Shown here piece by piece: positions 9,411-17,694 of a stretch of 64,000 nt of DNA. The DNA is taken from contig NZ_CP108086.1 of the NCBI RefSeq assembly GCF_036186745.1, positions 744,001 to 808,000 on the forward strand. Direction: 5' to 3'. Both the position numbers and the translations under genes were made by a program. The stretch comes from Microbispora hainanensis. GTDB lineage: Bacteria; Actinomycetota; Actinomycetes; Streptosporangiales; Streptosporangiaceae. The first letter of the stretch is position 1. Every line of letters begins with the position of its first letter. The notes beneath the pieces were generated by a model. It was given only the letters and a program-made list of their open reading frames with translations. It was not told where the DNA came from and ran no database searches.

Positions 9411-10610
9411 ATGGAAATCAACCTCGTCGACATGGACCGCTACGCGCGCAGCGGGGTGCCGCACGACCAGCTCCGCTGGCTGAGGGACAACGCGCCCGTC
9501 TACCGGCACGAGGGAGAAGGCGACTGGCCCGGATTCTGGGCGGTCACCAAGCACGCGGACGTCGTCCACGTCTCCCGTCACTCCGACCTCTTCTCCTCCG
9601 CGCGGAAACTGGCCCTGTTCGACGAGATGCCCGAGGAGCAGCGCCAGTTCCAGCGGCTGATGATGCTCAACCAGGACCCGCCCGACCACACCCGGCGCCG
9701 CTCGCTGGTCAACCGCGGCTTCACCCCGCGCCAGATCGGGCGGCTGGAGGAGCACATCAGGGACATCTGCCACGCCCTGGTGGACGAGGTGCAGGGCAAG
9801 CCCGAGGTCGACTTCGTGCGGGACATCGCCGCGCCGCTCCCGCTGTACGTGATCTGCGAGCTGCTCGGCGCGCCGGTCGAGGACCGGGACAAGATCTTCG
9901 AGTGGTCCAACCGCATGATCGGCAGCGACGATCCCGACTACGCCGGCAGCCCCGAGGAGGGGCAGGCCGCCGCCTTCGAGGTCTACTCGTACGCCCACAC
10001 GCTGGCCGCGGCGCGCAGGCAGGAGCCGCGCGACGACATCGTCACCAGGCTCCTGCAGCCCGACGAGAACGGGCAGACGCTGACCGAGGACGAGTTCGAC
10101 CTGTTCGTCCTGCTGCTCATCGTGGCGGGCAACGAGACCACGCGGAACGCGGCGTCCGGAGGCATGCTGACCCTCTTCGAGCACCCGGACCAGTGGAAGC
10201 GCCTGGTGGACGACCCTTCTCTCGCGAGGACGGCCGCCGACGAGATCGTCCGGTGGGTGTCCCCGGTCAACCTGTTCCGGCGTACGGCCACGGCGGACAC
10301 CGAGATCCGCGGCCGGAAGATCGCCGAGGGCGACAAGGTGGTGGTCTTCTACGCGTCGGCCAACCGGGACGAGGAGGTCTTCGAGCGGCCCGAGGAGTTC
10401 GACATCGGCCGCGACCCCAACCCGCAGATCGGCTTCGGCGGCGGCGGGGCGCACTTCTGCCTCGGCAACCACCTGGCCAAGCTGGAGCTTCGGGTGCTGT
10501 TCGAGGTGCTGGCCGAGCGCCTGCCCGGAATCCGGCAGACCGGCGAGGCCACCCGGCTGAGGTCCTACTTCATCAACGGCATCAAGACGCTGCCCGTCGC
10601 CCTCGGCTGA
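9411..10610 (+). CDS. Cytochrome P450, steroid side-chain hydroxylase type (CYP125/CYP142-like)
   Basis: 399 residues with all P450 hallmarks: I-helix AGNETTRN (~239-246), ExxR as EIVR (278-281) and the haem loop FGGGGAHFCLGNHLAKLEL with C350. The N-terminus (GVPHDQLRWLRDNAPVYRH, VTKHADVVHVSRHSDLFSS) looks like the actinobacterial sterol 26/27-monooxygenases. The ATG at 9411 was chosen over one 72 bp upstream because of the GGTGAGG ribosome site and family alignment; the upstream in-frame part has no P450 similarity. The KstR-like box in front supports a steroid role. A likely electron donor, a 3Fe-4S ferredoxin, lies 11 kb away behind another such box. Its 3' end overlaps the convergent ROK gene by 29 bp. 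Confidence 0.88.
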   Translation: MEINLVDMDRYARSGVPHDQLRWLRDNAPVYRHEGEGDWPGFWAVTKHADVVHVSRHSDLFSSARKLALFDEMPEEQRQFQRLMMLNQDPPDHTRRRSLVNRGFTPRQIGRLEEHIRDICHALVDEVQGKPEVDFVRDIAAPLPLYVICELLGAPVEDRDKIFEWSNRMIGSDDPDYAGSPEEGQAAAFEVYSYAHTLAAARRQEPRDDIVTRLLQPDENGQTLTEDEFDLFVLLLIVAGNETTRNAASGGMLTLFEHPDQWKRLVDDPSLARTAADEIVRWVSPVNLFRRTATADTEIRGRKIAEGDKVVVFYASANRDEEVFERPEEFDIGRDPNPQIGFGGGGAHFCLGNHLAKLELRVLFEVLAERLPGIRQTGEATRLRSYFINGIKTLPVALG

Positions 10611-12006
10611 CCGGCAGCGTCGGCAGCGTCGGCAGCGTCGGCAGCGGAGTCAGGGGCAGGCGCGGCCGGGCCTGCGCCGTGCCCCGCCCGCCGGTGGTGC
10701 GGGACGAGTGCCCGCCGCGTCTGTCGGCGGGTGACTCCACAAGGCCGCCAGCCCGTGAATCCGCGGAACCGCCCGCCAATGAGTCGGCAGGACCGCTGGC
10801 GGGTGTAGCCGCGGGGCGGGGCTCCGGCTCCGCCGTCGGGTAGCGCGACAGCAGCGGGGACTCCCCGAGCGCCAGGGCGACGCCGCCGAGCGCGCCCGCG
10901 ACGTCGCCGAGCGCCGCCCGGCGCAGGGTCAGCCGATGGCGCGAGATCGGCACCGCCCCCGCGTCCAGGGCCTTCCGCACGGGCTCCAGGAGCGGGGCGC
11001 CGAGCTCGGCCAGCTCGCCACCGATGACGATCACCCTGGGCCCGATCGCGTTGGACAGCGTGGCGAGCACCCGCCCGATCTGGCCGCCCACCTCGGACAG
11101 CAGACCGAGGGCGATCGGGTCGCGCGCCTCCACGGCGGTCCTCAGCGCGGGCAGGTCGTCGCCCCTGCCGCCCCTGGCGCGGTACGCGTCGAGCACCGCC
11201 CTGATCGAGGCCACGGTCTCCAGGCATCCCGTGCCGCCGCACTCGCAGGGCCTCCCGGCCGGGTCCACCGGAACGTGCCCGATCTCCCCCGACACTCCGT
11301 CGGCCCCGCGGTGCAGCACTCCTCCGGCCACCACGCCGCCGCCGACGCCGTACGACAGCCGCAGATAGAGCGCGTCCTGGTCACCGGCCGCCGCGCCCCA
11401 CGTCGATTCGGCGAGCGCCGCGAGCCTGGTGTTGTTGTCCAGCAGCACCGGCCCGCCGAAGCGCTCCCCGAGCAGGGCCGCGACGCCGGACAGGGCGCCG
11501 TCCCGCGCTCCGTCCCCGGCCAGGGGGCCCACGACGCCCACGCCGACGCCCTTGAGCGCCATGCGCCACAACCCGCCGCCGAGCAGCCCGCGGACGAGGC
11601 GCTCGGCGAGCGCCACCCGGTCGGGCCACGGCAGGCCGGGCGCGTGCGCCTCCCCCGCCGTGCCCACGATCTCGTACGTCACGCCGACGGCGGCAACGTG
11701 CACCGCGCGGCGGGAGAAGTCGATGCCGAGGGCCTGTCCGGCCGCGGGGTTGAGTGCCAGCCGCTCGGCGGGACGGCCCCGGCCGCGCGGCGCCTCGTCC
11801 GGCGTCGCGGTGACCACCGCACCCGCGGCCAGCAGCCCGCTGAGCGTGTCGTGCAGGGTCGTCCGCGACAGGCCGCACCGCCGGCTGAGCTCGCCCCGGT
11901 TGAGCGGGCCGTACGCGCGCAGCAGGCCCAGCACGGCCTGCTCGTGCCCGCGTCGCGCCGGCGGCACGACCTCTGGCGTGATTTGCCGCATGCCCAAAGC
12001 ATGCAC
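10582..12006 (-). CDS. ROK-family transcriptional repressor with a low-complexity C-terminal tail
   Basis: 474 residues. An N-terminal winged helix (YGPLNRGELSRRCGLSRTTL) is followed by a ROK sugar-kinase-like domain with the zinc signature GHVPVDPAGRPCECGGTGCLE and the nucleotide-type LSYGVGGGVVAGG motif. ROK regulators respond to sugars. The last ~85 residues (SGPADSLAGGSADSRAGG..., LPTLPTLPTLP) are repetitive and not part of the family fold. They seem to come from read-through into expanded repeats at the gene end. The second Met (MRQITPEVV) is an alternative start. No sugar operon lies next to it, so the target is unknown. Confidence 0.85.
   Translation of the reverse strand: MHALGMRQITPEVVPPARRGHEQAVLGLLRAYGPLNRGELSRRCGLSRTTLHDTLSGLLAAGAVVTATPDEAPRGRGRPAERLALNPAAGQALGIDFSRRAVHVAAVGVTYEIVGTAGEAHAPGLPWPDRVALAERLVRGLLGGGLWRMALKGVGVGVVGPLAGDGARDGALSGVAALLGERFGGPVLLDNNTRLAALAESTWGAAAGDQDALYLRLSYGVGGGVVAGGVLHRGADGVSGEIGHVPVDPAGRPCECGGTGCLETVASIRAVLDAYRARGGRGDDLPALRTAVEARDPIALGLLSEVGGQIGRVLATLSNAIGPRVIVIGGELAELGAPLLEPVRKALDAGAVPISRHRLTLRRAALGDVAGALGGVALALGESPLLSRYPTAEPEPRPAATPASGPADSLAGGSADSRAGGLVESPADRRGGHSSRTTGGRGTAQARPRLPLTPLPTLPTLPTLPVSRGRRAAS
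10612..10647. repeat. 9-bp tandem repeat at the P450 stop / ROK 3' end
   Basis: Four head-to-tail copies of CGGCAGCGT (the last ends in GG) begin just after the P450 stop codon. On the opposite strand they encode the LPTLPTLPTLP tail of the ROK protein. Confidence 0.9.
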
Positions 12007-12244
12007 AATTGGTAGGTTTTATGTCAATTTGAGGTCCATGGCGGCTCGTGCTGGTCACGACGATCACTACGGACGAGGCGCCGCGCGAGGCGGAGTGGCG
12101 GGCGGTCGCCCGGCACTGCCCGGCACGTGCCCGGTGACCACGACGTCCTGCGGTCCGCTCAACGGACCGGGGAATTGCGCTCGCGCATATGAGTAGGGGG
12201 ATACTCAGGCGAGCCGGCCGCGATTCTTCGCACCATTTCTCGAG

Positions 12245-12332
12245 AAGCCCATCATTCGGGAAGCCCATCATTCGGGAAGCCCATCATTCGGGAAGCCCGT
12301 CATTCGGGAAGCCCATCATTCGGGAAGCCCGT
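12245..12332. repeat. 16-bp tandem repeat in the ROK-PASTA intergenic region
   Basis: Five full copies of AAGCCCATCATTCGGG (the fourth has GTC for ATC) plus a partial sixth. The repeat block lies 40 bp before the PASTA gene start. The remaining part of the 12007-12372 gap is AT-richer near the ROK start, as expected for a promoter, and holds no gene. Confidence 0.92.
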
Positions 12333-12372
12333 CCCCGTTCCTCTCGGACAACCTCGACTCGCTCCGGAGACG

Positions 12373-13431
12373 ATGATGCCGGTACGCCTGATCGCGGCCC
12401 TCGCCCTGGCCGTCGCCGCGTTCTGGGCCACCCCGGCGCAGGCCGCGAAATGCCCGCCCCCGCCCAACGTGATCGGTCAGACGTACGAGCAGGCGTACGA
12501 GACGCTCCACAACCATTTCGGCTATGGGATCGTGACCGTGCCCGATCCCGTTCCTCCCGGGACGAGTTACGTGAGCGGCGCGGAGACGCTGTCGTGCATC
12601 GAGTTCAAAATCACGGGGGTCCGCGTTTACCTGGAAGGGCAGGTGCCCGACCTGACCGGGATGACGCTGACCACGGCCACCGCCGAAGCGGAGAAGGCCG
12701 GGTTCGGCGTGACCACCGGGCAGCCGGAGGCCACCGGCGAGTGGAAGGTCGCCGAGCAGACTCCCGCGCCCGGCGGGCGGCTCGCCTACGGGCAGGCCGT
12801 CAGCCTGCTACTCGACGGCTCCACCGAGGTGCCGTACCTCATCGGCCGTACGGTCGAGGAGGCACGGCAGATGGCGGCGGACCGGGGGCTGACGCTCGGC
12901 GGAGCGGACGACGCGCGCGACGACCAGATCGTCGAGGACCAGAGCCCTCCAGGCGGAGGCGAGCTGACCATCGGCGATGCCATCTACGTCGTCCTGAGCG
13001 AAGCGTCCCTCGTGAGCCCAGCGGTGAGCCCGCCTGCGAGTCCGCCTGTGAGTCCACCGGCGAGCCCGGAGGACAGCCCCTCACCGAGTCCAGCGGAGTC
13101 GCCGCGGCCGGAGGAGTCGCCCGAGGAGAGCCCTGAGGCGGTGCCGACCGAGCTCTCCCGCAAGGAGACGGGCTCCGGCTTCGATGTGCCGCCGGGGCTC
13201 GCCCTCGTCGCGGTCGCCGCCGCACTCCTCGGCCTCGCCGGGTGGAAGGCCCGGGGCGGCCGGCGCGCGCCCGACCGGGACCAGGACCGCCGCCGGGCGG
13301 TGCGTCTCGTCTCCCGCGCCGACCCGTCCCCGAGCGTGCGGATCCACGAGAGCCGCGGCCCCCGCCCGGCCGTACGTCTTCACGTCGTCCCCGACCCGGG
13401 GCGGCAGGAGATCCGGGAAGGCCTGTCATGA
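12373..13431 (+). CDS. PASTA-domain membrane protein
   Basis: 352 residues. A signal peptide (about residues 1-24, ending TPAQAA) is followed by PASTA-like repeats (PPPNVIGQTYEQAYETL; VPDLTGMTLTTATAEAEKAGF; VPYLIGRTVEEARQMAADRGL). Then come a Pro/Ser/Glu-rich linker (SPPASPPVSPPASPEDSPSP), one membrane segment (~272-290, FDVPPGLALVAVAAALLGLAGW) and a basic cytoplasmic tail. PASTA domains bind peptidoglycan or beta-lactam-like ligands; here they are not fused to a kinase, so this could be a wall sensor or anchor. A second ATG follows the first directly. Its stop overlaps the next start as ATGA. Confidence 0.85.
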   Translation: MMPVRLIAALALAVAAFWATPAQAAKCPPPPNVIGQTYEQAYETLHNHFGYGIVTVPDPVPPGTSYVSGAETLSCIEFKITGVRVYLEGQVPDLTGMTLTTATAEAEKAGFGVTTGQPEATGEWKVAEQTPAPGGRLAYGQAVSLLLDGSTEVPYLIGRTVEEARQMAADRGLTLGGADDARDDQIVEDQSPPGGGELTIGDAIYVVLSEASLVSPAVSPPASPPVSPPASPEDSPSPSPAESPRPEESPEESPEAVPTELSRKETGSGFDVPPGLALVAVAAALLGLAGWKARGGRRAPDRDQDRRRAVRLVSRADPSPSVRIHESRGPRPAVRLHVVPDPGRQEIREGLS

Positions 13432-14024
13432 ACCTGACCATCAACCCGAATCCGGGCACGGCCGCCCTCGCGCTTTACGACAGCGCGCGCGGCGCGGTGG
13501 CGGCGGCACGCGTCGTCCGCGACCCCCAGGTGATGAGCACGATCTGCCGCGACGCCCCGGCCCTCGCCGGGCAACTCGTCGCCCAGCTGCCCGAGGCCGG
13601 CGCCGGCCTGCTCCACGGGATCACCCTCGGGACGGTCCTGGCGGCCGGGTGGCAGAAATCCCGCGAGCTGCGGGCCGCCGCGGTGCGCAGTCACGAGGAC
13701 GGCCGCCGGGGGAAGATCGAACCGGTCTCCCTGGCCACGCACTCGATCACCTCGGAGCACCGCCCGTACGTCGAGGTCTACGCCGACGAGCGCAAGGTGT
13801 TCACGATCACGTTCTCCGTCGACCTGACGTTCACGATCGGGCTGCTGAGCGCGGCGATCCGCGACGGGCGGCTGGTGACTCTCCGTCCCGGCGGGGACTG
13901 CGAGGTCGCGGTGAGCTGGGGAGTGGACGGATTCAAGATCGGCGAGAGCAAGGTGCCGATCCGCATCCCATCCGTCGCCGTTCCCCTCGGCGCCGGAATC
14001 CTGCTGGCCCGGCCACCCTCCTGA
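13428..14024 (+). CDS. Hypothetical protein coupled to the PASTA protein
   Basis: 198 residues of unknown family. No signal peptide or membrane helix of confidence, although AGAGLLHGITLGTVLAAGW (~57-75) is hydrophobic. The C-terminal half is beta-rich (YVEVYADERKVFTITFSVDLTFTIGLL ... VSWGVDGFKIGESKVPIRIP, shown in part). Start and stop overlap with the PASTA gene (ATGA), so the two are translated together and probably act together at the membrane. I do not recognise a function. Confidence 0.7.
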   Translation: MNLTINPNPGTAALALYDSARGAVAAARVVRDPQVMSTICRDAPALAGQLVAQLPEAGAGLLHGITLGTVLAAGWQKSRELRAAAVRSHEDGRRGKIEPVSLATHSITSEHRPYVEVYADERKVFTITFSVDLTFTIGLLSAAIRDGRLVTLRPGGDCEVAVSWGVDGFKIGESKVPIRIPSVAVPLGAGILLARPPS

Positions 14025-14065
14025 GCAGGCCGGCCCAGCGTGGCCGGACGAGCGTGCGGGAGATC

Positions 14066-14094
14066 TTGACACCGCCTGTCAGGCGGCTCACGAT
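14066..14094 (+). promoter_or_regulatory. Candidate promoter with a palindromic spacer
   Basis: TTGACA (14066-14071) is followed after exactly 17 bp by CACGAT (14089-14094). The spacer contains CCGCCTGTCAGGCGG (14072-14086), a perfect 7-bp inverted repeat around one base. An operator between -35 and -10 would block polymerase. The only thing downstream on this strand before the convergent secreted-protein gene is a possible 19-residue ORF. Confidence 0.45.
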
Positions 14095-14159
14095 GCGCTG
14101 GAACCACCCTTCCCGCCCCATCTTCCCGCATCGCGGGTGTGCGTCCCGAAGGGGAATCC

Positions 14160-14219
14160 ATGCGCTCTTCCCGCACGTCGTCCGCCGCGGCTCCTGGTCG
14201 CCCGGAGAGCCGCCGGTGA
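14160..14219 (+). CDS. Possible 19-residue small ORF
   Basis: ATG at 14160 after a ribosome-like GAAGGGGAATCC encodes MRSSRTSSAAAPGRPESRR and a TGA stop. It lies ~65 bp downstream of the palindromic promoter. Ser/Arg/Ala content fits either a leader peptide or chance; there is no structural gene downstream on this strand until 14567. Low confidence. Confidence 0.25.
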   Translation: MRSSRTSSAAAPGRPESRR

Positions 14220-14227
14220 GCGCCGGC

Positions 14228-14554
14228 TCAGAGGTTGACGATGTCGACGCCGGCGATCTCCGAGGTGTGCGCGTCGCACTGCGCGGCCGACACGCCGCTG
14301 CCGTAGACGATCGATCCCCTGGCGTAGTAAAGGCTGCCGTTCCTGAAGCGCGAGCAGGTGAGCTGGAGCTGCCACCCCGACTGGGTGGGGTTCCAGCAGT
14401 CGGCGGCCACGCGCCCGATGGACAGGTTGTAGCTGAACTGGCAGTTGGCCGGGTTCACGGCGGCCTGGGCGGGTCCGGCGGTCACCGTGAGGACGCTCAT
14501 CGCGCCGATGGCGACGGCGGCGGCACCGGCACGTGCGCGGAGGACACTGAACAT
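14228..14554 (-). CDS. Small secreted protein of unknown function
   Basis: 108 residues. A Sec signal peptide (about 1-32: ARAGAAAVAIGAMSVLTV ... AQAA) precedes a mature part of ~76 residues with four cysteines (NCQFSYNL, DCWNPTQSG, LTCSRF, QCDAH), suggesting two disulfides. An AGAGGTG ribosome site precedes the ATG. The promoter region overlaps that of the divergent ATPase-fusion gene, so the two may be co-controlled. No family recognised. Confidence 0.75.
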   Translation of the reverse strand: MFSVLRARAGAAAVAIGAMSVLTVTAGPAQAAVNPANCQFSYNLSIGRVAADCWNPTQSGWQLQLTCSRFRNGSLYYARGSIVYGSGVSAAQCDAHTSEIAGVDIVNL

Positions 14555-14566
14555 GGTCACCTCTCC

Positions 14567-16402
14567 GTGTTCGATGTGATCCGAACGTATCCGCGCTCGT
14601 CCCCGGCGGAGTCTCAACCGGGTCTCAACCCCCTCGACCCCGCCCGGTGCGTCGTCAGGGCGCTGGACGAGGCGGACGGCGGGCCCGGGGCGGCGATCGT
14701 CAACGTGGTGGGCCCGCTCGGGGTCGGCAAGAGCCGGCTGCTCGCGACGCTGGCGTACGACTTCGTGGACCTCGACCGCACACCGGCAGGGGGGCGCGGG
14801 CCGCTCGCCATCGACGGGGTCGACACCGACCACCGGGCGGCCGCGGCGGCGCGTTTCGTCGACCGCACCGGGCACGGCCGGTTCGTGATCGCCGGTCGGC
14901 TGCCCCTGGCCACGCGGCCCGGATGGGCGCACCGGCCGCTCGTCACCGTCGAGCTCGGGCCGTGGCCGCCCGCCGGCATCCGCGCGCTGGCCGCCGCGCT
15001 CGGCGTGACCGGCCCGGCGCACGCCGGCCTCGTCGTACGGCTCAGCGGCGGGATCCCGCTCGTCACCGACTCGCTGTGCCGGGCGATCCGCAGGGACGCC
15101 GAACCGGAGCCGCCGGAGGGCGCGCTGGCCGACGCGGCCGCCACCGAGGTGCTGCGCCGCCTGGGCGCGGAGTCCCGGGGCATCCCTCCCGAGGCGCTGC
15201 CGATCGTGGCCGCCGTCGACGGGGCGGACGAGGATCTCCTCACCGCCCTGATCGGGCTGCGGCCCAAGGCCTTCACGCGGCTGAGACGGCTGAGCGTGAT
15301 CCGCCCTGATCGTCACGGGCTGACCGTCGCCGAGCCCTACCGCACGCTCTTCGATCTCGCCTATCGCTGGCGTCATCCGGTCCGCCGCGACGAGCTGGCC
15401 GCCCGGGCCGCCGAGCATCGGCACCGCCAGCTGGCCCGCACCGCCGATCCGCCGCTGCGGGCCCGGCTCGCCGACCAGGTCCTCTATCTGTCGGGGAGCC
15501 GGCGCGCGCGCCGCGACCTGTACGCCGACGAGCGCGCCGAGTTCTCCGTCCGGCGCGCCGTGGACGGCGACGACGAGGCGATCGGCCGCCTGATGCGGTT
15601 GTGGGGCGAGCACGAGGGGCTGGCGGAACGCCAGGTCGAGCGGATGCGCGAGCTGTGGCTCTCCGGCGCCGACCACGGTTTCCATCTCGCGGTGGACACC
15701 GACGATCACCCGGTGGGCATGGTCAACCTCACGCCGCTGGATCCCGTCGGCGCACCGGCGCTGGAGCCGCTGCTCCAGCAGCACGCGGACACGCTGCTGG
15801 ACCTCGGAGGATCGGTCGTCGGCATGATGGCGGTCGAGCCGCGGGCCGCCCGGGCCCAGGCCGCGCTCGTCCGCCACATCCTCACCACGGGAATCGCCGG
15901 CGGGCGGCTCGTCGTGTCCACGCCGTGGGTCCCCTACCAGGAGATGTCGGCGCGCTTCGGCCTGCGCCGCGTGGGCGACACCCGGCACGACCTCTACCGG
16001 TGCGGCCGGCCGAGCGCCCTCTACGCCCGCACGTTCACCGGACGCAACCTGCCCGCGTGGCTGCACCGGATGCGGGACCCGTACGCCGAGGGACCGGGCC
16101 GGGCGGCCGAACTCGTCCGCACCGCGCTGCGGGACCTACGCAGGCGGGGCCGGACGGCCGCCTCAGGCCCGCAGGCGCCGGCCGTCCTCCTGCGGGAGGC
16201 CGTGGAGGCGCTCGCGTCGTCGGCGTCCGCCGTGGACGCCGAGGCCGGGGAGATCCTGCGCCTCTACTACCTGAGCCGCGCCGGAGGCCACGACCTGCTC
16301 GCGCACCGCCTCCACCTGTCCAGGGCCACCTATTTCCGCCGTCTGGAATACGGCATCGGCAAGGTCGCGGAGGCGGTCGGACGGGCGCTCGATCCGCCGT
16401 AG
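14567..16402 (+). CDS. ATPase - GNAT-like - HTH fusion protein
   Basis: About 611 residues if the first GTG is used; a second GTG three codons on is equally possible and neither has a clear ribosome site, so it may be leaderless. Three parts are visible: an AAA/STAND-like ATPase with Walker A GPLGVGKS (~49-56); a central region (~322-494) with acyltransferase-like features (FSVRRAVDGDDEAIGRLMRL, HPVGMVNLTPL, and a second GNAT-like half); and a C-terminal helix-turn-helix (~573-611, LLAHRLHLSRATYFRRLEYG). The combination suggests a signal-responsive transcription regulator. It shares a 12-bp start-to-start region with the divergent secreted protein. Domain naming of the middle part is inference. 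Confidence 0.7.
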   Translation: MFDVIRTYPRSSPAESQPGLNPLDPARCVVRALDEADGGPGAAIVNVVGPLGVGKSRLLATLAYDFVDLDRTPAGGRGPLAIDGVDTDHRAAAAARFVDRTGHGRFVIAGRLPLATRPGWAHRPLVTVELGPWPPAGIRALAAALGVTGPAHAGLVVRLSGGIPLVTDSLCRAIRRDAEPEPPEGALADAAATEVLRRLGAESRGIPPEALPIVAAVDGADEDLLTALIGLRPKAFTRLRRLSVIRPDRHGLTVAEPYRTLFDLAYRWRHPVRRDELAARAAEHRHRQLARTADPPLRARLADQVLYLSGSRRARRDLYADERAEFSVRRAVDGDDEAIGRLMRLWGEHEGLAERQVERMRELWLSGADHGFHLAVDTDDHPVGMVNLTPLDPVGAPALEPLLQQHADTLLDLGGSVVGMMAVEPRAARAQAALVRHILTTGIAGGRLVVSTPWVPYQEMSARFGLRRVGDTRHDLYRCGRPSALYARTFTGRNLPAWLHRMRDPYAEGPGRAAELVRTALRDLRRRGRTAASGPQAPAVLLREAVEALASSASAVDAEAGEILRLYYLSRAGGHDLLAHRLHLSRATYFRRLEYGIGKVAEAVGRALDPP

Positions 16403-16413
16403 GCCCTGTCCGA

Positions 16414-17439
16414 TCAGGCCCAGGAGGAGTCCTGCTCCGGGTCGCCGCCGTCGGCGAGCAGGCGCAGGTCGGCCTCGACCATCATCGCCACGAGCTCCTC
16501 GAACGACACCGTCGGCTCCCAGCCGAGCTGGGTGCGGGCCTTCTTCGGGTCCGCGCACAGCAGGTCGACCTCCGCCGGGCGGTGCAGGGACGCGTCGCAG
16601 ACGACATGCCGCTCCCAGTCCAGCCCGGCGGCGGCGAACGCCGCCTCGACCAGCTCGCGCACCGAGTGGGTGCGCCCGGTGCCGATGACGTAGTCCTCGG
16701 GCTCGTCGGCCGACAGCATCATGTGCATGGCCCGGACGAAGTCGCCGGCGTACCCCCAGTCGCGGCGCGCCTCCAGGTTGCCCAGGCGCAGCTCCGTGGC
16801 CATGCCGAGCTTGATCCGCGCGACGCCGAGCGAGACCTTGCGGGTGACGAACTCGGCACCCCGCCGGGGCGACTCGTGGTTGAACAGGATGCCCGACACC
16901 GCGAACATCCCGTACGACTCGCGGTAGTTCTGCGTGAGGAAGTGCCCGTACGCCTTGGCCACGCCGTACGGCGACCTGGGGTGGAAGGGGGTGCGCTCGG
17001 TCTGCGGCGTCTCCCTGACCTGGCCGAACATCTCCGACGACGACGCCTGGTAGAAGCGGATCTGCCCGGCCGACGAGCCGCGCGACGCGGTGATCCCCGA
17101 GCAGACGCGGATGGCCTCCAGCACGCGCAGCACGCCCATGCCGGTCACCTCGGCGGTCAGCTCGGCCTGCTCCCACGACATGGGCACGAACGAGATGGCC
17201 CCGAGGTTGTAGACCTCGTCGGGCTGCACCTTCTCCACCGCCGAGATCAGCGACCCCTGGTCGAGCAGGTCGCCGCGGACCAGCCGTACGTCCTGGAGGA
17301 GGCGGCGCACGCGCGGGACGCGGGGGTTGGCCTGCCCGCGGACGAGGCCCCAGACCTCGTATCCCTCGCTCAGCAGGTGTTCTGCGAGATAGGAGCCGTC
17401 CTGACCGGTGATGCCGGTGATCAGCGCACGCCTGGCCAA
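16414..17439 (-). CDS. gmd: GDP-mannose 4,6-dehydratase
   Basis: 341 residues, extended SDR fold. NADP-binding GITGQDGSYLAEHLL at the N-terminus, the catalytic SSS of ASSSEMFG and YGVAKAYGH (YxxxK), and the GMD-typical NHESPRRGAEFVTRK are all present. It converts GDP-mannose to GDP-4-keto-6-deoxymannose, precursor of GDP-fucose or GDP-rhamnose for glycans. The start codon is TTG, supported by GAGGAGG seven bases upstream. No epimerase/reductase partner follows in this window. It is divergent from the glycosyltransferase operon and shares the intergenic region with the KstR-like box. Confidence 0.93.
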   Translation of the reverse strand: MARRALITGITGQDGSYLAEHLLSEGYEVWGLVRGQANPRVPRVRRLLQDVRLVRGDLLDQGSLISAVEKVQPDEVYNLGAISFVPMSWEQAELTAEVTGMGVLRVLEAIRVCSGITASRGSSAGQIRFYQASSSEMFGQVRETPQTERTPFHPRSPYGVAKAYGHFLTQNYRESYGMFAVSGILFNHESPRRGAEFVTRKVSLGVARIKLGMATELRLGNLEARRDWGYAGDFVRAMHMMLSADEPEDYVIGTGRTHSVRELVEAAFAAAGLDWERHVVCDASLHRPAEVDLLCADPKKARTQLGWEPTVSFEELVAMMVEADLRLLADGGDPEQDSSWA

Positions 17440-17520
17440 CGGATCCTCCTCGTAGCGCCCAACTTGGCCTATGAGAGGCGAATGTACCGCCCTGCCCGGC
17501 CATGCCTATAGACGCGCCAC

Positions 17521-17534
17521 TAGAACGTGTTACA
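17521..17534. promoter_or_regulatory. KstR-like operator in the gmd / glycosyltransferase intergenic region
   Basis: TAGAACGTGTTACA is a perfect match to TnnAACnnGTTnnA. It lies 81 bp from the gmd start and ~160 bp from the glycosyltransferase start, so it could act on either or both. A steroid-type repressor controlling sugar transferase genes would be unexpected. Confidence 0.6.
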
Positions 17535-17694
17535 CAGAATCGCGTTCGGGTAAGCTAACAGCCCAGGTCGGGCAGGGTGAGGGTCAATCGAGGACCCTTT
17601 CCACCTCACCTACCCCATCTAAGGTCAAATGGTAGTGTTCCTGGCAGCAGCCCCACGGGGGCACGGCGGGAAACCGGCTGGAAAGGGGTGCCTC

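Noticed and set aside
12245..12332. 16-bp array as a CRISPR
   Set aside because: Units are directly adjacent with no spacers, and no cas genes are present.
16163..17503. Long minus-strand ORF covering gmd in another frame
   Set aside because: Pure GC-frame shadow of gmd, composed of Arg/Gly/Ala with no family features.
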